Origin: Gracilaria vermiculophylla
Lineage: Eukaryota; Rhodophyta; Florideophyceae; Gracilariales; Gracilariaceae
Length of the DNA: 40,397 bases
NCBI GenBank assembly: GCA_019155205.2
Contig: JAHNZQ020000079.1
Coordinates: 13,001 to 53,397, forward strand
Direction: 5' to 3'
Shown: positions 1 through 11,810 of the stretch, piece after piece
Position numbering within the stretch: the stretch's first letter is position 1
How the letters are laid out: each line of letters starts with the position of its first letter
Notes under the pieces: model-generated
What the model was told of the DNA's origin: nothing
The model's input: the letters and a program-made list of their open reading frames with translations, nothing else
The model's database searches: none
Program-made: the position numbers and the translations under genes

Positions 1-331
1 TACCCTCTGACTGCACGCCCAGTACGGGGTCGCCCGGATTTACACCCGGCTCGTGTCGACCCTATCAGAGGGCTCTCTCGCTGTGCCACCTCTCATTGAG
101 AGCAAGCTTGAACACCTTGGTGGTGCTCCCGCGACGCGGCTCGTGTCTGTGCCACGGTCGTAGTTTACACTAAAAAAAGTATCCCCTTTCACCGCGACCA
201 TGAGATGCACCGTTCTTCCTTCGCCGTCCTTCTTTTGTGTCCAACGTTGATCTACGTACGACTTCGCTGCTTGTCTTCGTTGTGCTGCTCCAAAGTCACA
301 TTATCCTGAACAAAAACATATTTCACGTGCA
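1..331. other. Window edge, no supported gene
   Basis: I see no gene here. The first ~170 bases are GC-rich with several short inverted words, followed by pyrimidine-rich sequence leading to the first protease-like copy. It may contain the promoter of that copy, but I cannot point to a specific site. Confidence 0.3.
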
Positions 332-3038
332 ATGCACCAACCAGACCCTTATCCGTTCGAAGTCGCAGCCACGGATGATGGGTTCTCGCGCTCATTGTAC
401 GAATGCATACTACGTGCACGCTCCAGCACGATTCGATTTGCGAGCATAGATCTCTTCATTGGACCTCTCTTCGGACGTATCTCTGCCCTTCACATGTACT
501 ACAGCTGTCATGCGAAATCGGTGTCCCTGCCCATTTCCAGAAGCATCACTGCTTTCTCGAAGCTCGTGGCACAAAAGGCATTGCGAAAGGAAAACTAATG
601 GTTCTCGGTGGCGAACACCGTTTGCTTGTGTCTGCGTATCAAATGTATACTCCGTTCCTACCATATCATCCTCAATTTCGGTACCGTAACTGATTTTAAT
701 TATTCAGTAAGGCTATCTCTTCACAGTTCTGTTATTACCCATCATATCTAGAGCACAGAGTCCCGTTCCAAGACATACGGATTCATGGAGCAAGTCAAGA
801 TCTGCGGAAGGCTCAAACGGTACTGGAAGCAGAAGGAAGAACGACAAGTGAAGTCCATGAACTCAAAAAGAAAACAACGGCCCCTTGTAATGACGCAGAC
901 CAAACTGTTGGACACATATTCCGAATTTCGTTGTTGCTCACCCGCAGGTAGTGCGCACGTGATTGGGTTCCTCGATGGCACAGCCAAGAGTATCACGAAA
1001 AAGGGATACATGTCTGGTGCTGATAGGGTATTGGATGCCAATTTCATTGAAGAACGGGTATATCTAGAGTCCCTTGGCATCACAAAGTTTTTGTGACGAC
1101 TCTAACCACATTGAAGACCTGGGATGTGATTAAGATCAAAGGCACAGTGGATCTCTGGATGGAACGCCATCGTCAAGGAATTGCACAAACATGCATATTC
1201 AATGACACTCAAGGCTCTGAGTTCGACGGAAAGAAGAGAGGTCGGAAGCGCAGACACTCCTCCGAGACGAAGGCTGATACGTCCATTACAGAACGACCAC
1301 CAACAAACTCTCCACCTCCTTTGTGCGTTGATGTTGGTAGGATGGTTACTGGATGTATATCACAGAATTCATTCAAATTGTGAAAACGTGATCTTTTTTC
1401 AATCAACAACATGCGCAGCGCAACAGATAGCGCTGTAATATTCACGACTCAATATCTCAACAATTGGACGACTAAAGCCATTCCGGAAATACTTCTTATC
1501 GATTCTCTCGCCTTGAATGGCTGGTGGGGGAACTTCAATTCCAAACCAAACCAAATTGCTCAGCTACGTAGATCTTTGGAACCATTGAGAACGAAGAGAA
1601 CAACTTTACACTTTTAGCTTTGGCACTCTCCCATTGCCATCATTCCAGCTTGCGGTAATGGCCATTGGACAACAACTGTTCTCGTCAACATGGATGAGCT
1701 TCATGCGCCCCTTCTAAGTCGTCGCAAAACTACCAAAGTCTCACCATCTACTCAGCTTTCGCACCACAAAGCTTTTGCGTTTTGGCTCGACCACCTCGAC
1801 GAAAGTCTTCCCAACATGGTGAAATGCAGAACAACTTATTCCAGTATCTGGCCTCCTCATTCCCAGATGATGACTCAGTAACGTTTCAGGACATCCAGGA
1901 CGTATTACTGGTCGTTGGAATTTGATCGTTGGTTCAGCAGGAACGAGAATGCGGCTTCTATACTACGTACCACATTTCTCTCGTGCCACGTGATCATGAG
2001 CTCTTCGAAAAGGCACAGCGTAACGTCGTGAAACAGTGTATCACTGACTTCTACAAAATATACCCTTTCTCCACCTACAAATATGATGTTCCCACCAGAT
2101 GTCGCGCGATAACAACAGCTTATAAATTGTAACTAGGAATACCAAAAAATCTCGCGTTTTCCTTTGGGATTCTGTTTACGACACCGTTGACCATAAAGAA
2201 GTCCAGAAACACAATCTTCCCAAAGGTAGTCGCGCACAGATCCACACTGTCCCCGAAACACGAAGAAGACGATGATGACTATGTCCAACACCACTCAAAA
2301 AATAAATAGCCCAGAACAACACCATCATCGCCCAGTAAAGAATACCCGAATGTTCCGAAAGACTCAGGACAACCACCTCAACCATTTCCTTATGCACAAC
2401 ACCCAGAACCTAGACGCCCCGTCTCTGTACCTCTTCCCAGGTCCAAGATCCTCAGGAAACCCATGAGTACGACCGCTAACAGTATTGCACGATCGCTCGT
2501 GCAGCCTCCGAATGAAAGTACTGAAACCCAAAAGAACAACAGCAATACTACCATTATCTACAAATCCAACCCCTTTTCGTGAGGCTCTTCTAGGTTTTCT
2601 ACATGGCATCATGTCCATGGATGTCACCCTTCGCGATCCAACCTCCATCTCCAAAATTATGCACCAAGTCTTGAACGAGAAAGTCTTGTCAAATGCGATA
2701 ACTGCACACCAACATGAAACAAATTTGGAGAAAGCAGTGGCATCCGTAACACCACTTATTATGACTGAGCTAAACTCCATCGGCAAAGGGTTACGAATAC
2801 ATCGTATGGTCACAATTCCTCAGCGCCCCCGCAAAGCCCAGCGTCGATCGCACGTCGTGCACCACGTACCAACGTTTTCTATGAAAATAGTTCTGACGGA
2901 CAGACTGCCACATTTCAGCAACTACTTTTGGAAGGAGATACACACATGAAGGGCACCGAAAACTTGAATTTGCAAACAGAGTGGATCGAATGCCTCAACC
3001 GGGCAAAGGATATCATTACCCGTGTGAAGAGCAAATGA
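332..3038 (+). pseudogene. Ulp1/C48-like cysteine protease gene, copy 1 (decayed)
   Basis: This is a broken paralogue of the gene at 4044-7206. From the ATG at 332 it reads a segment with LFIGPLFGRIS, matching copy 2 LFIGPLIGRMS. Later blocks match in changing frames: KKGYMSGADR (~1002-1031), KIKGTVDLWM (~1133-1162), the protease His block CGNGHW (~1651-1668), a W-LDHLD block (~1783-1800), and the Cys block ECGFYTTYH (~1947-1973). The C-terminal block ends WIECLNRAK...KSK with TGA at 3036-3038. Several indels and stops interrupt it, including a frame change near 1820 within the protease domain. A stretch corresponding to ~5030-5380 of copy 2 is poorly conserved or lost. The Ulp1 fold assignment rests on the order His, Asp, Gln, Cys. 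It is non-functional as it stands; the link to copy 2 is secure. Confidence 0.75.
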
Positions 3039-4043
3039 CATCATTTACGCCAGGCCTGCGTCCTTTCAATCTTATGTTACACGCTTATCTAAATTTTTTC
3101 TTTTCCCTTTCTCACCTACAAACCTTTACCCTAACCGGCCTTCGCCATTTACACACTTCGTGCTGTTTTCCAAGTTGGTCTTCATATTTGGCACTCCGAT
3201 ACGGCGTGTTTCTCAGTTCCGTTGATGCTGCTATTCGATGCCGTTAATGTACTTCTGGTTCTTCCTCTCTTCCAGTACGCGAAAGTGCTCCCCTGCTCCC
3301 TCTACCAGCCTCAAATGCAGCATAATATGCTGCAACTCGCTATTTTTGGACTTTTTTCCTAAACACTGTCGTGAAAACTTTTAATACTATATTACATCGA
3401 TGGGTATTCCAACGCTTGGGCGCTTCGGATCGTTCCTTACAGATAGGCCTTGTGTTCGAATGTCTGTCAAAGCGTTTATTTCACGTCATAATGCGGCGCA
3501 AAACACCGTATTCGTTCACACATTAACTTGTCCAGGACTCCACAATGCATCGTGTCCACAGTATTTTTCCTTACACGTTTCAAAACGCACCACGTCATAT
3601 GACGTGTGCAACCTCTCTTTTGTTTTCTTAAAACTACGTAAGAACGATTGTTTCACGAACCCCACCTTCGACGACTGTTACACACGTGACGTTCCTGCTC
3701 TCGTTTTATTCGCTTATTTCGTTTCAAAAATGAAACAATACCTCTTTTAATCCTTAACACAAGAGCGAGAGCTCCGCCACCTCTCTTTCGTAACGTTTCA
3801 TCAGTACTATCGCGTACCCGCATTCTCTGGTTTACATCTGACAACCATTGTTCGTCCCCGCACATCGCACTGGTCCCCGCATAAGCTTGGGCTTTGGAGA
3901 CCCCCTGTTCCTACCACTCCGCTCAACACATTTTGCCAAAAGCCCATTCCCTCTGTGCTCAACGCTCGCGTTATTTTCGAAGCGGAGATTCCTTTATTAT
4001 CTCGATTCCATTTTGTATTGCGTCAAACACCTCAACCCACGTC
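3039..4043. other. Spacer between the two protease-like copies
   Basis: About 1 kb without a supported gene. It has pyrimidine-rich and AT-rich stretches and one perfect short hairpin (3316-3334). ORFs in it are short, have no recognisable domain and differ from anything upstream of copy 1, so I treat them as chance. The part next to 4044 presumably holds the copy 2 promoter and 5' UTR. Confidence 0.4.
3316..3334. repeat. Short perfect hairpin, TGCAGCAT-N3-ATGCTGCA
   Basis: An 8-bp perfect stem with a 3-base loop. The same design recurs at 11811-11831 and 11923-11943. Confidence 0.6.
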
Positions 4044-7000
4044 ATGGCGGCAAAGAACAGTCTAGAATTCGTGATACATGATTTCATTGCACGTGCGCGT
4101 TCTAGCCCAATAATTTTTGCTAGAATTGAATTGTTCATAGGCCCTTTGATTGGTCGTATGTCCAATTCTCAGCGCCTCATTGATGTGTCAAAGAAAATTG
4201 GTATTCCTGCCAAGTACAGGAAACATGAGCCGCTCCTTGTGCTTCGTGGAGAAGACGCTCTCGCCGCAGGAGAGTTTATTGTCATAGGAGGGGGTCATCG
4301 TCTTCTTGTCAGTGCCCATCAACTTCATATCCATTTTTTCCCGTACCAGCTGGTTGACCTTCATCCAATCGTTTTCATGAACGAGAGGGTTAGCTTGGCC
4401 ATGCGTGGTGCCCTCATTACACATATTATCGAGTCTACTGAACCACGACCGAAGGCTTTTGGATTCATGGAGCAGGTTAGACTGTACGGCGGATTAAAGG
4501 AGTACTGGCTTGAGAAGCAATGGAAGCGCGCACAAGGCGAAACAAGAAAGAAGAAGAAGATGCTTCAGGCCATGACCCACCAAAATCTAATGGATATTTA
4601 CGCCTAATATCATACAGCAATTCAGGCGGGTTGCGCTCATGCCATTAGATTTCTCCTGTCTAAATCAAAATCCTTGACTAAGAAAGGATACATGTCAGGC
4701 GCCGATCGTTTGTTGCAAGCAAACATAATTGATGATTTGTGCTTCTTAGAGTCTTTGGGTGTTGGAAAGATTACCGTAACGACGCTCAGCCTCGTCTAAA
4801 TCTGGACTTTGGAAAAGATCAAGGGCGCAGTGGACCTGTGGATGCTGCGCTACAGGAATGGCATGAAAGTTTCTTGTAACTTCACTGAAGATCTCCAACC
4901 TAATTATCAGAGTAAGAAGCGGAACAGAAAGCCCAAAAATTTTGATAGAAATGATAATGAGAGTACTGCTCTTGCATCATCCATCCGCTTTCGATCGCCG
5001 CCTTTGCCATGAGTTCCTTTCCTAAAATTGGCAGCAGTCTGGTAGTGAATCACTTCTCAAGGAATTGGAAGATAAAGTCGGCCAGCATTTCTCGGCAGCC
5101 GCGGCCTCGGGAGAAATCCTAGTATTGGAGGACGACGAAGGGGACCACTCTACCAAAGACGACATGCTCGAAGTTCTTCGTTTAGTGCGGGAGGACCTGA
5201 GTGCACGACGCAATCTCGGTGTTGATATTACCACGTTCGACTTGGGAGAATTGGTTTCTGAAGCTCACCTCTCACTGGTCAAATCTCGATGGAAAGATGT
5301 CGGCGCCATGGTCCACGGAGGTACAGCCTGCGACTCCTTCACGCTCTGGAGGTCAGATCTCCATTGTATCAAAGTATTTAACATGGCCAGCGATGACGCA
5401 GTTATCTTTACAATACGATACGTAAACAATTGGACAATGAAAGCGCAGAACAACGTTCTCATTATCGACTCCCTTGCCGTCCGCGACTGGTGGTATCGAC
5501 CTCTCACCACCAGATCCTAGCAACTTAAAGAACTGCAAGCGTCCACAAGCCAGTTCAAGAACAAACCCAAAAGTCCTCATCACCATCTTTGGCACTCAAA
5601 CCTTTCAATTATACTCCCATGCGGTAACGACCATTGGTCTACTATCGTACTAGTTAATCTGCCGCAAGTTATAGAACTTATTCTACATCATCGTGAAAAG
5701 AAAAATGATGGTCAACGAATCTCTGTTGATACATCGCACGTCAATGCTTGTGTATACTGGCTGGACAATATGGGAACCAAAACCTCTAACCACCTCCGCA
5801 TGAAGCCAAATCTGCTGCACTACCTAGCTTCTGTCTTCCCAGACGCTAATCAGATCTCCCGAGATGACATCATCGAACTCATTCCGGTCGTGGAATTTCG
5901 GCGCGATCTCCAAAAGGGTCTCGAATGTGGATTCTATACCTCTTACTACACATCACTGATAGTTAAGAACCATGAGTTGTTTTTACGAAACGATGAAAAG
6001 CAAGTGCGTGATTACATGAACGGATGCCTTGAAACATACCCCTTTACTACTTATAAGCATGGAATTCATGCCAGACTTCGTTCCCTCACCGTTTCATATA
6101 ATGCTAAAGCAGAAAAAGCAGTGAAATCGCGAATCTTCACCTTGGAAGGGCATGAAAACAAGGTTCAAAACAGACAGAACGCCAGCACACAACCATGTTC
6201 TCCACCGTAAGAGGTACTAGGTGCACACACTCTTTCTAGCAATGTGGAACCGAATGCCAGTCAGTACCACAGTGATAATGACGAAGAAATCATGGAACCA
6301 CCTGCCAAGAGGTCTAAACGTCTCGGTTCTCCTCGCATGACTAGCAACGAATCAAAAAACCGTGACACGTCGACTTCCCAGCCATTGTCATCTGCTTCTC
6401 ACATTCAGCCAAACATATCCCGTCCACCACGAACGCCCGAGCGACTTACGTCACGAACACATTCCCAACCCACTGAGGTCGTCCGACAGCTCGCCTTTGA
6501 AACGAAACCTATTAAACCAAAACCGCAAAAAAACATCCCACACACGCGGTCCTGATCTCGGAAGGAAAGCAATAAGAAAGCCGGGCTACCTACAGGGCAG
6601 ATTCCCATTACCATTCCACCCTTCGCCACTTCTGAAGCACACCCTTCTCCACCGATCCGCTAAGCTCTCGTCGGTGTCCTGCAGGGTATACTCTCAATGG
6701 AGAGCTCCACTGCCGATCAAAAATCGGTTTCCAACACAATTGACACTGTTTTGAAGGCACAGATCGTTTCCACCGCCATTTCTAGAGTACGCAATGAACC
6801 AAGGTTGGAAAAAGAGTTGACTTCTGTCACCCCTGTTTTCCTATCACAGTTAAGGTCGGTTCGCGAGTCGCTCCAGTTCGCAACGTGCAATGACGAAGAC
6901 AACGCGTCGACAATTGCTGCACAACCTGGCCCCTCTACTGTTCCAGAAACGGGAGCTACGACTACGACTACCATGAGTCCTTCAAAGCCAGAGCAAGCTA

Positions 7001-7206
7001 ACGTGCAACCAGCACAGCCACAAATGGGAAACAAATTCACCATCTTCGAAGATGGTGGTATGCTGGTCAAGTCTGAAATTGATGCTGACATAAAAACAGA
7101 ATGCATGCAATGCATCGGTCGAGCGAAACAGCTTGTTACGCGCATGAAAACTAAGTCCAGTTCTCGACATGCTTTCTTTCAACGTAACCATAGTGGCTCT
7201 TTTTGA
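4044..7206 (+). pseudogene. Ulp1/C48-like cysteine protease gene, copy 2 (near full length, interrupted)
   Basis: The start at 4044 has a G after the ATG and matches the conserved N-terminus of copy 1. It reads in one frame to ~5012, shifts by one base before 5026, then stays in one frame to TGA 7204-7206. In-frame stops are TAA 4605, TAA 4797, TAA 5023, TAG 5518, TAA 6208, TGA 6553 and TAA 6661. The N-terminal ~330 codons are a conserved domain I do not recognise, ending in a basic tail. The protease domain lies at ~5440-6110: His in GNDHW (codon 5632), Asp in WLDNMG (5764), Gln five residues before Cys (5911) and Cys in ECGFY (5926). That order is the Ulp1/SENP-like (C48) triad, so a SUMO- or adenain-type protease is inferred. 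A low-complexity Ser/Pro/Gln-rich region follows, then a conserved C-terminal block (SVTPVFLSQL; TECMQCIGRAKQ) shared with copy 1. Such proteases are often carried by large eukaryotic transposons. It converges on the recombinase gene, with 121 bp between them. Confidence 0.75.
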
Positions 7207-7327
7207 ATACTTGATATATCTTTGCACGGTGAACGGTTGATATCCTATCAGTGCACTTGCCTGATGATCCCTGCAATGATACGTTTCAAGCATCAATCTT
7301 CCTCCGACTTACATTCTCAAGCTTTTC

Positions 7328-10158
7328 TTACTTCGGTTCCTTTTCTTCCTCGTCGTCGTCATCTTCATCATTCTGCTTTCCTACATCCTCTTCGTCCGCT
7401 TCCTCCTCTCCTTCATCCATAACCAATCCCAAACCTATGCCGACCTCCTCTTCGTCCTCCATTTCTTTCGCGGAGATCATCCCGAGGTGGTCTTTGTCAC
7501 TATCTTGCGACCCTGAGCGACTATCGTACTGCCCGCTTTCTCTGTCCCCCTTTTTTTTCTCAGAGTCTTCGCCCAATACGCTGCAGAAGTGTCTTGTTAG
7601 CAGAGCTGTGATATCACTAAAGTCGTCACTATAACATGACATATACGTGTTCCGCAATTGCTCCACTGATGTGTTCATCTGCTTCGCAACATGCTCCAAG
7701 AATTTCTCTTCATCCATATTCGACCCAGCCTTCTTGAACAAACCTTGGCGGTAGTTGTGCAGCATTACCGTCGCAAAACTTGTTCGAAGCGTCATCGCTG
7801 TCCCTGACGCTAAACTGCGATCCACTCCAGCCATGAACAATTTAATCGAGCTACTTATGTTGTCCGAGCTCATATAGAGCCCTGTCTTAGAATGAATAAG
7901 CAGTGGGCGGTCATTATGAAACTTCATCATCACCGAGATCTTGCGACTGCGTACCACAATCCGCCGAACAATATCCACATGAGACGCAACATATGGCAGA
8001 ACAAAACGCAGGAAGTTCACGTTGGGCATATCTAATGCCCTGGCTTTTTTTTCCCGATACGTCTTCATCTCAAACACACCTTTCGAACACTGCATCTCCG
8101 ATCCCCAACGATCCCTCAACACGGACTGTGTCGGACACTGAAGCCGCGCATAGGCCTGTGGCCGCTACCCTCCACCGGTCAGCACAATCAGTCCCAAAAC
8201 GTTCAAGCACCACTTGACAATCAACCCCTTCTTTGTTGGAAAACAGATGAGCTATTTGCGCTGTACTCTCTTGTGACACAGGGCGCACAGTTCACCATTT
8301 GAACTATCAAGATTCTTTGCACGAAGCTCCATAACAGCGGCCTTCCTGGACTCTCTGCCAATCGTTTCCGAAAAGCTCTCCATCATGCCATTCAATTTTG
8401 CCCGAGCGGTCCGAATGCGAAGCTCAATCTGCTTCTTCGTGACGCATGTCTGCTTCAGAATCCGTTCTTCAGCAATTTGTCGCGCTCGATAACTTTCCCG
8501 AGCTCTCCCCTTTGCAGCATTGAATGTGGTGCTCAAGAGCAACTCAACTCTTCGGATTGCATTCTACTGCTCTCGTTCAGGCATACGAAGGGTCGCATAC
8601 TTGCACATATTGTGCAGCGCATCAGATTTCCCCGCAACCGTTGAGAACAAAGCCCTAGGAATAAAATAGTTCACAAACACACGCACCAGCTTCTCGTTCG
8701 TGAGCAGCTGGAATATGAAATTCGATTTCCATCCTTCACTCTTCTTCATTGTCCTGCTTGAAATGCACCATCGAACGAACTGCCCAAGTATTGAATGAAA
8801 AACACCAAAACTTCCGCTGCCTCCCTTGCAATCGAGCAACTCTTTTGTATTGTACCGGAGCATGTACACATTCTGGAGATCAAGACAGTTCTCCGGGGTG
8901 ATCTTCAACCCAGGATAGCCAATTTTTCTTTTAGCAGTGATGCATTCATCCTTCAGCTTCGCATTCTCGCTCGTGCAGAAATCAAAGTGTCTTGCCAAGG
9001 TGTCCCGTATCATGGCATTCCACAACTCCTTCGGCGTCTTCTCCTTCGCCGCATCCGCTTCCTTCCTCAAGCGCTACTTTTGTTTCTCGGAAGGAGACAT
9101 CCTGCTCACATTCCGATAACAATATGCTGAGCCTCTCTTCCGGTTCGGAGAGCGATGAAATTTGACGCTGTAGATGTCCACACGCCTTTCGTATACTGCA
9201 TTGTGTCTCAACTTCAATTCTACCTCTTGTTCCTCAAGCATTTGCTCGACATCAACAACCGGAACTCCAATTACCTCTTCGTCACTCTCTTCATGAGCAT
9301 CTTGGCACAATTCTGTCGTCGATCCTTCCATCAGTGCTCCTTGTAGATTGACAGCCCTCTGCGCGGCGGCAGCGCACGAGTAACTGCGGGCATTATCACT
9401 GATATCACCCAACAGGTCAATCAAGCTGCTAGTACCTTCACTCGATGCGTAATACTCTTGCTCATCATCGCAACCCTCGCGCTCTTCACAGATACCGATT
9501 TCACGAATACGATGCCTCATATGTCCATTGTTGGATTCTTGGCCACCACTATTCTTACGATTCTGCAACACGTTCGGACGAAGACCAGCACGAGCATTCC
9601 CACAGTGACCATGTTCCGTCTGCTCATCAGGTTCAGCCGCCTACACGTCCACGTCCGAGTTATGGGGCGCAACTTCAATTCTACACACTCTTCTCGTTGT
9701 CATCTCCGGAACTTTCTTCGACTGGCTTAACTGCGAGATACAGAACCGTTTCTTCTCAGGGCATTCATCTCCGACAGTGATCTCATCCCCGGCAGCATCC
9801 CTCACCACGGCTTCTTTAGAGCGCTTTTTTGGGCAAATTCCATCCGAATTAGCAACGGAACGATCTCCAGTACCGCTGTTTTTTTCCCACAGATCATTTT
9901 AGGAGTCGAATTTGGGGTCCCGATCACGTCCTGCATGAGCACTCCTTTCCCATCAGCGTCACCACCAGGGTTTTTCACGTGAAGTTTGACCCTCACCGAA
10001 TCACTGCGTTCTTTACGAATACTGGGACGTGCAGGCTCAACGACCTTCTTGAACCCCTTCGACGGACGGAAACTGCCTTCCTTACGACCAGTTCGAAGCA
10101 CAACATTGGAGATAGATGGAGCTTTCGCGCTGTTCTCAGCATCCATCACAAAGCCCAT
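7328..10158 (-). pseudogene. Tyrosine recombinase (Crypton/DIRS-like) gene with five in-frame TAG codons
   Basis: Starts at ATG 10158. It reads one frame to a run of seven T (9879-9885), where the frame changes by one base, then a single frame to TAA 7328-7330. That frame holds five stops, all TAG: 9641, 9074, 8564, 8252 and 8165 (lowest coordinate of each). Order: basic disordered N-terminus; acidic region; alpha-helical core-binding-like domain (~8990-8580, with FHSILGQFVRW); charged helical segment; CALCHKR cysteine motif (~8276-8296); catalytic domain. Catalytic candidates are Arg I in RPQAYARL (8162-8164), Arg II in LRTSFAT (7784-7786), His in FLEHVAKQ (7691-7693) and Tyr in RNTYMS (7643-7645). 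The usual HxxR histidine is replaced by Met. The last ~80 residues are very acidic (runs of E and D). Family: eukaryotic tyrosine recombinases of Crypton/DIRS type, which cut and rejoin DNA. The subfamily is uncertain, and activity depends on whether the TAGs are read through. Confidence 0.72.
8238..8310 (-). repeat. 73-bp recombinase segment also present twice in the gypsy LTR
   Basis: This part of the recombinase gene encodes the CALCHKRV motif. It is the reverse complement of 15509-15581 (2 differences) and 15739-15811 (3 differences), counted by eye. Confidence 0.85.
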
Positions 10159-10908
10159 AATTTAATCACTCAGAATGCGAACAAACAAGGGCCCTAAGCG
10201 TATGCGACTATTGACTCCTTCAAATCCAAGAGACTGATATCTAAATGAGTGCGATAATCGCGCAGATAACCTCCTCCCATGCAGACTATCTATACACGGC
10301 TTGCGCCGCATTCCGAATTGTGTGTACGTCGCCTTCGTTTCTGCGGGGGGGGGGAAACCCCCATCTATGCCAGAACGGGATAACAGACACATCAGCCACC
10401 GTCCTCTTTAGCTCTTACATCGGTACCCATTCAATTGCACTTGAATTGAGACAACATTTAGGTACAACGTTGACGCCCGTATCCCCCTTAAAAAAAACTG
10501 TATCCCCGCATAAATAATCCAAACACAGTCTTCTATAATACCCAGATCCACGTCCGCTTCACATAACAAATCCATCACAGATTACATCGCGCAGTGGCTT
10601 TAAGTAACAGAATTGCGTACTTCTCCTTCTGCTATGATGATTATTTTGTCTTTACACTGTCCCTAACTTGGCAAGACCCAGACAGTGCCCTCGTCATTCT
10701 GAACGTAAAATCCCTCACCGTATAAAGCCTCCGAAGCACTTACTGCAGGGTAAACCTCCAAACCGTGAATACAGTTCACATACACACGTGAATAGTATCA
10801 TACAGTACAGTAAAGGAACAAGCCCTTGGTGCCGGTCACGCCACCGTCACATCTAATTCACATGTAAGCAAAGGGCATGCGCATAGTCTATCTGGGCACT
10901 CCGTGTCA

Positions 10909-10954
10909 TCGGCATGCCGCGTGCACTACCCGTCGTCGGCATGCCGCGTGCACT
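10909..10954. repeat. Two direct copies of a 19-bp repeat, period 27
   Basis: Identical 19-bp copies (TCGGCATGCCGCGTGCACT) lie at 10909-10927 and 10936-10954. Each contains the palindrome CGGCATGCCG. Confidence 0.8.
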
Positions 10955-11416
10955 TTAGTGTACGTAATCTACATTACACCCAAATTCAAGGTTATCTTTT
11001 ATGAACTAATATTCTTAGCAAAGCTGACAGTGTTCTTAATATTGACATCGGCAAGAAACACATTATTTCCCGCATTGTTCACGCCTTGCCAACATCTACA
11101 GGCCTGGCCTCCCTCTTGGAGCCACGACCTCATTCCTGTTGACGTCCATCGTTCACAATATCAAACCCAACCCACCCAACACAAATGTCACGAAACGTCG
11201 CGAATCCTATCTCCAATGCAGTTATCTACACACCTCCATAAAAACGTGTGGGTTGCTGTATCCGAAACAACAACCGGCGCATGTTGTGCACCAGGACCAG
11301 GAGTCCAACGTGAGGAGTCCAACGCGTTGCGCAACGACCTTCAGGGCCTGAATGTCGTCCAAGGAAAACAAAAACTTAGAGCTAAATCACCTTCGTATAC
11401 GAAAGTACTTTTCGAC

Positions 11417-11479
11417 CCCTCCCATGCACAATTCGCAGCGTGCATGGCCAGTGCATGCCGAAAGCTGTGCATGGGAGGG
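11417..11479. repeat. 14-bp perfect inverted repeat with 35-nt loop
   Basis: CCCTCCCATGCACA at 11417-11430 pairs with TGTGCATGGGAGGG at 11466-11479. The loop carries further TGCATG words. It abuts the tRNA-like B box. Confidence 0.8.
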
Positions 11480-11560
11480 AATCGAACCACGATCTCAGCT
11501 GGTGCAGCATAGGCGATATGGCTAGTACCAACAAGACCACACCAGCGGATTTCGCTTGGC
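11417..11560 (-). repeat. tRNA-derived SINE remnant (A-box/B-box-like)
   Basis: On the minus strand there is a perfect B-box match, GGTTCGATTCC (complement of 11478-11488). An A-box-like TGGTCTTGTTGG (complement of 11528-11539) lies about 40 bases upstream of it, the normal spacing for an internal Pol III promoter. The T-arm and acceptor stems do not pair properly, so an intact tRNA gene is unlikely; a tRNA-derived SINE or degenerate tRNA is the best reading. The downstream edge is a 14-bp perfect inverted repeat (11417-11430 with 11466-11479). Confidence 0.4.
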
Positions 11561-11649
11561 AATCTTGCTCGCCCCATTACGTCTAATACGTATCTTTCCA
11601 CGTAGGCCACGTAATCCACACGTATTACAACTATGTAATATCCACGAAC

Positions 11650-11678
11650 TAGCATGATTTCGAGTAAGAATCATGCTA
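11650..11678. repeat. 10-bp hairpin, 9-nt loop
   Basis: TAGCATGATT at 11650-11659 pairs with AATCATGCTA at 11669-11678. No T tract follows on either strand, so I do not call it a terminator. Confidence 0.6.
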
Positions 11679-11810
11679 CTTAAAACCCGGACATGAAAAG
11701 TACACACGTGTACACGACTGCTATGAGGGCCACGTATTACAATATCACACAATACCGCAAAACAGTACATTAAAGCGTTACCGAGAAGCTTCGTAAAGGC
11801 AAGGTCTAAA

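Noticed and set aside
7251..7634. Serine-rich plus-strand ORF (SSSSSSSS)
   Set aside because: It is the antisense of the acidic C-terminus of the recombinase gene.
9879..9885. Programmed -1 frameshift at an A7 run in the recombinase
   Set aside because: The codon phasing does not fit the X XXY YYZ pattern for the required shift; a simple one-base indel is sufficient.
10877..11512. 211-codon plus-strand ORF
   Set aside because: It crosses the 19-bp direct repeat and most of the inverted repeat next to the tRNA-like region, has an odd composition, and has no recognisable domain.
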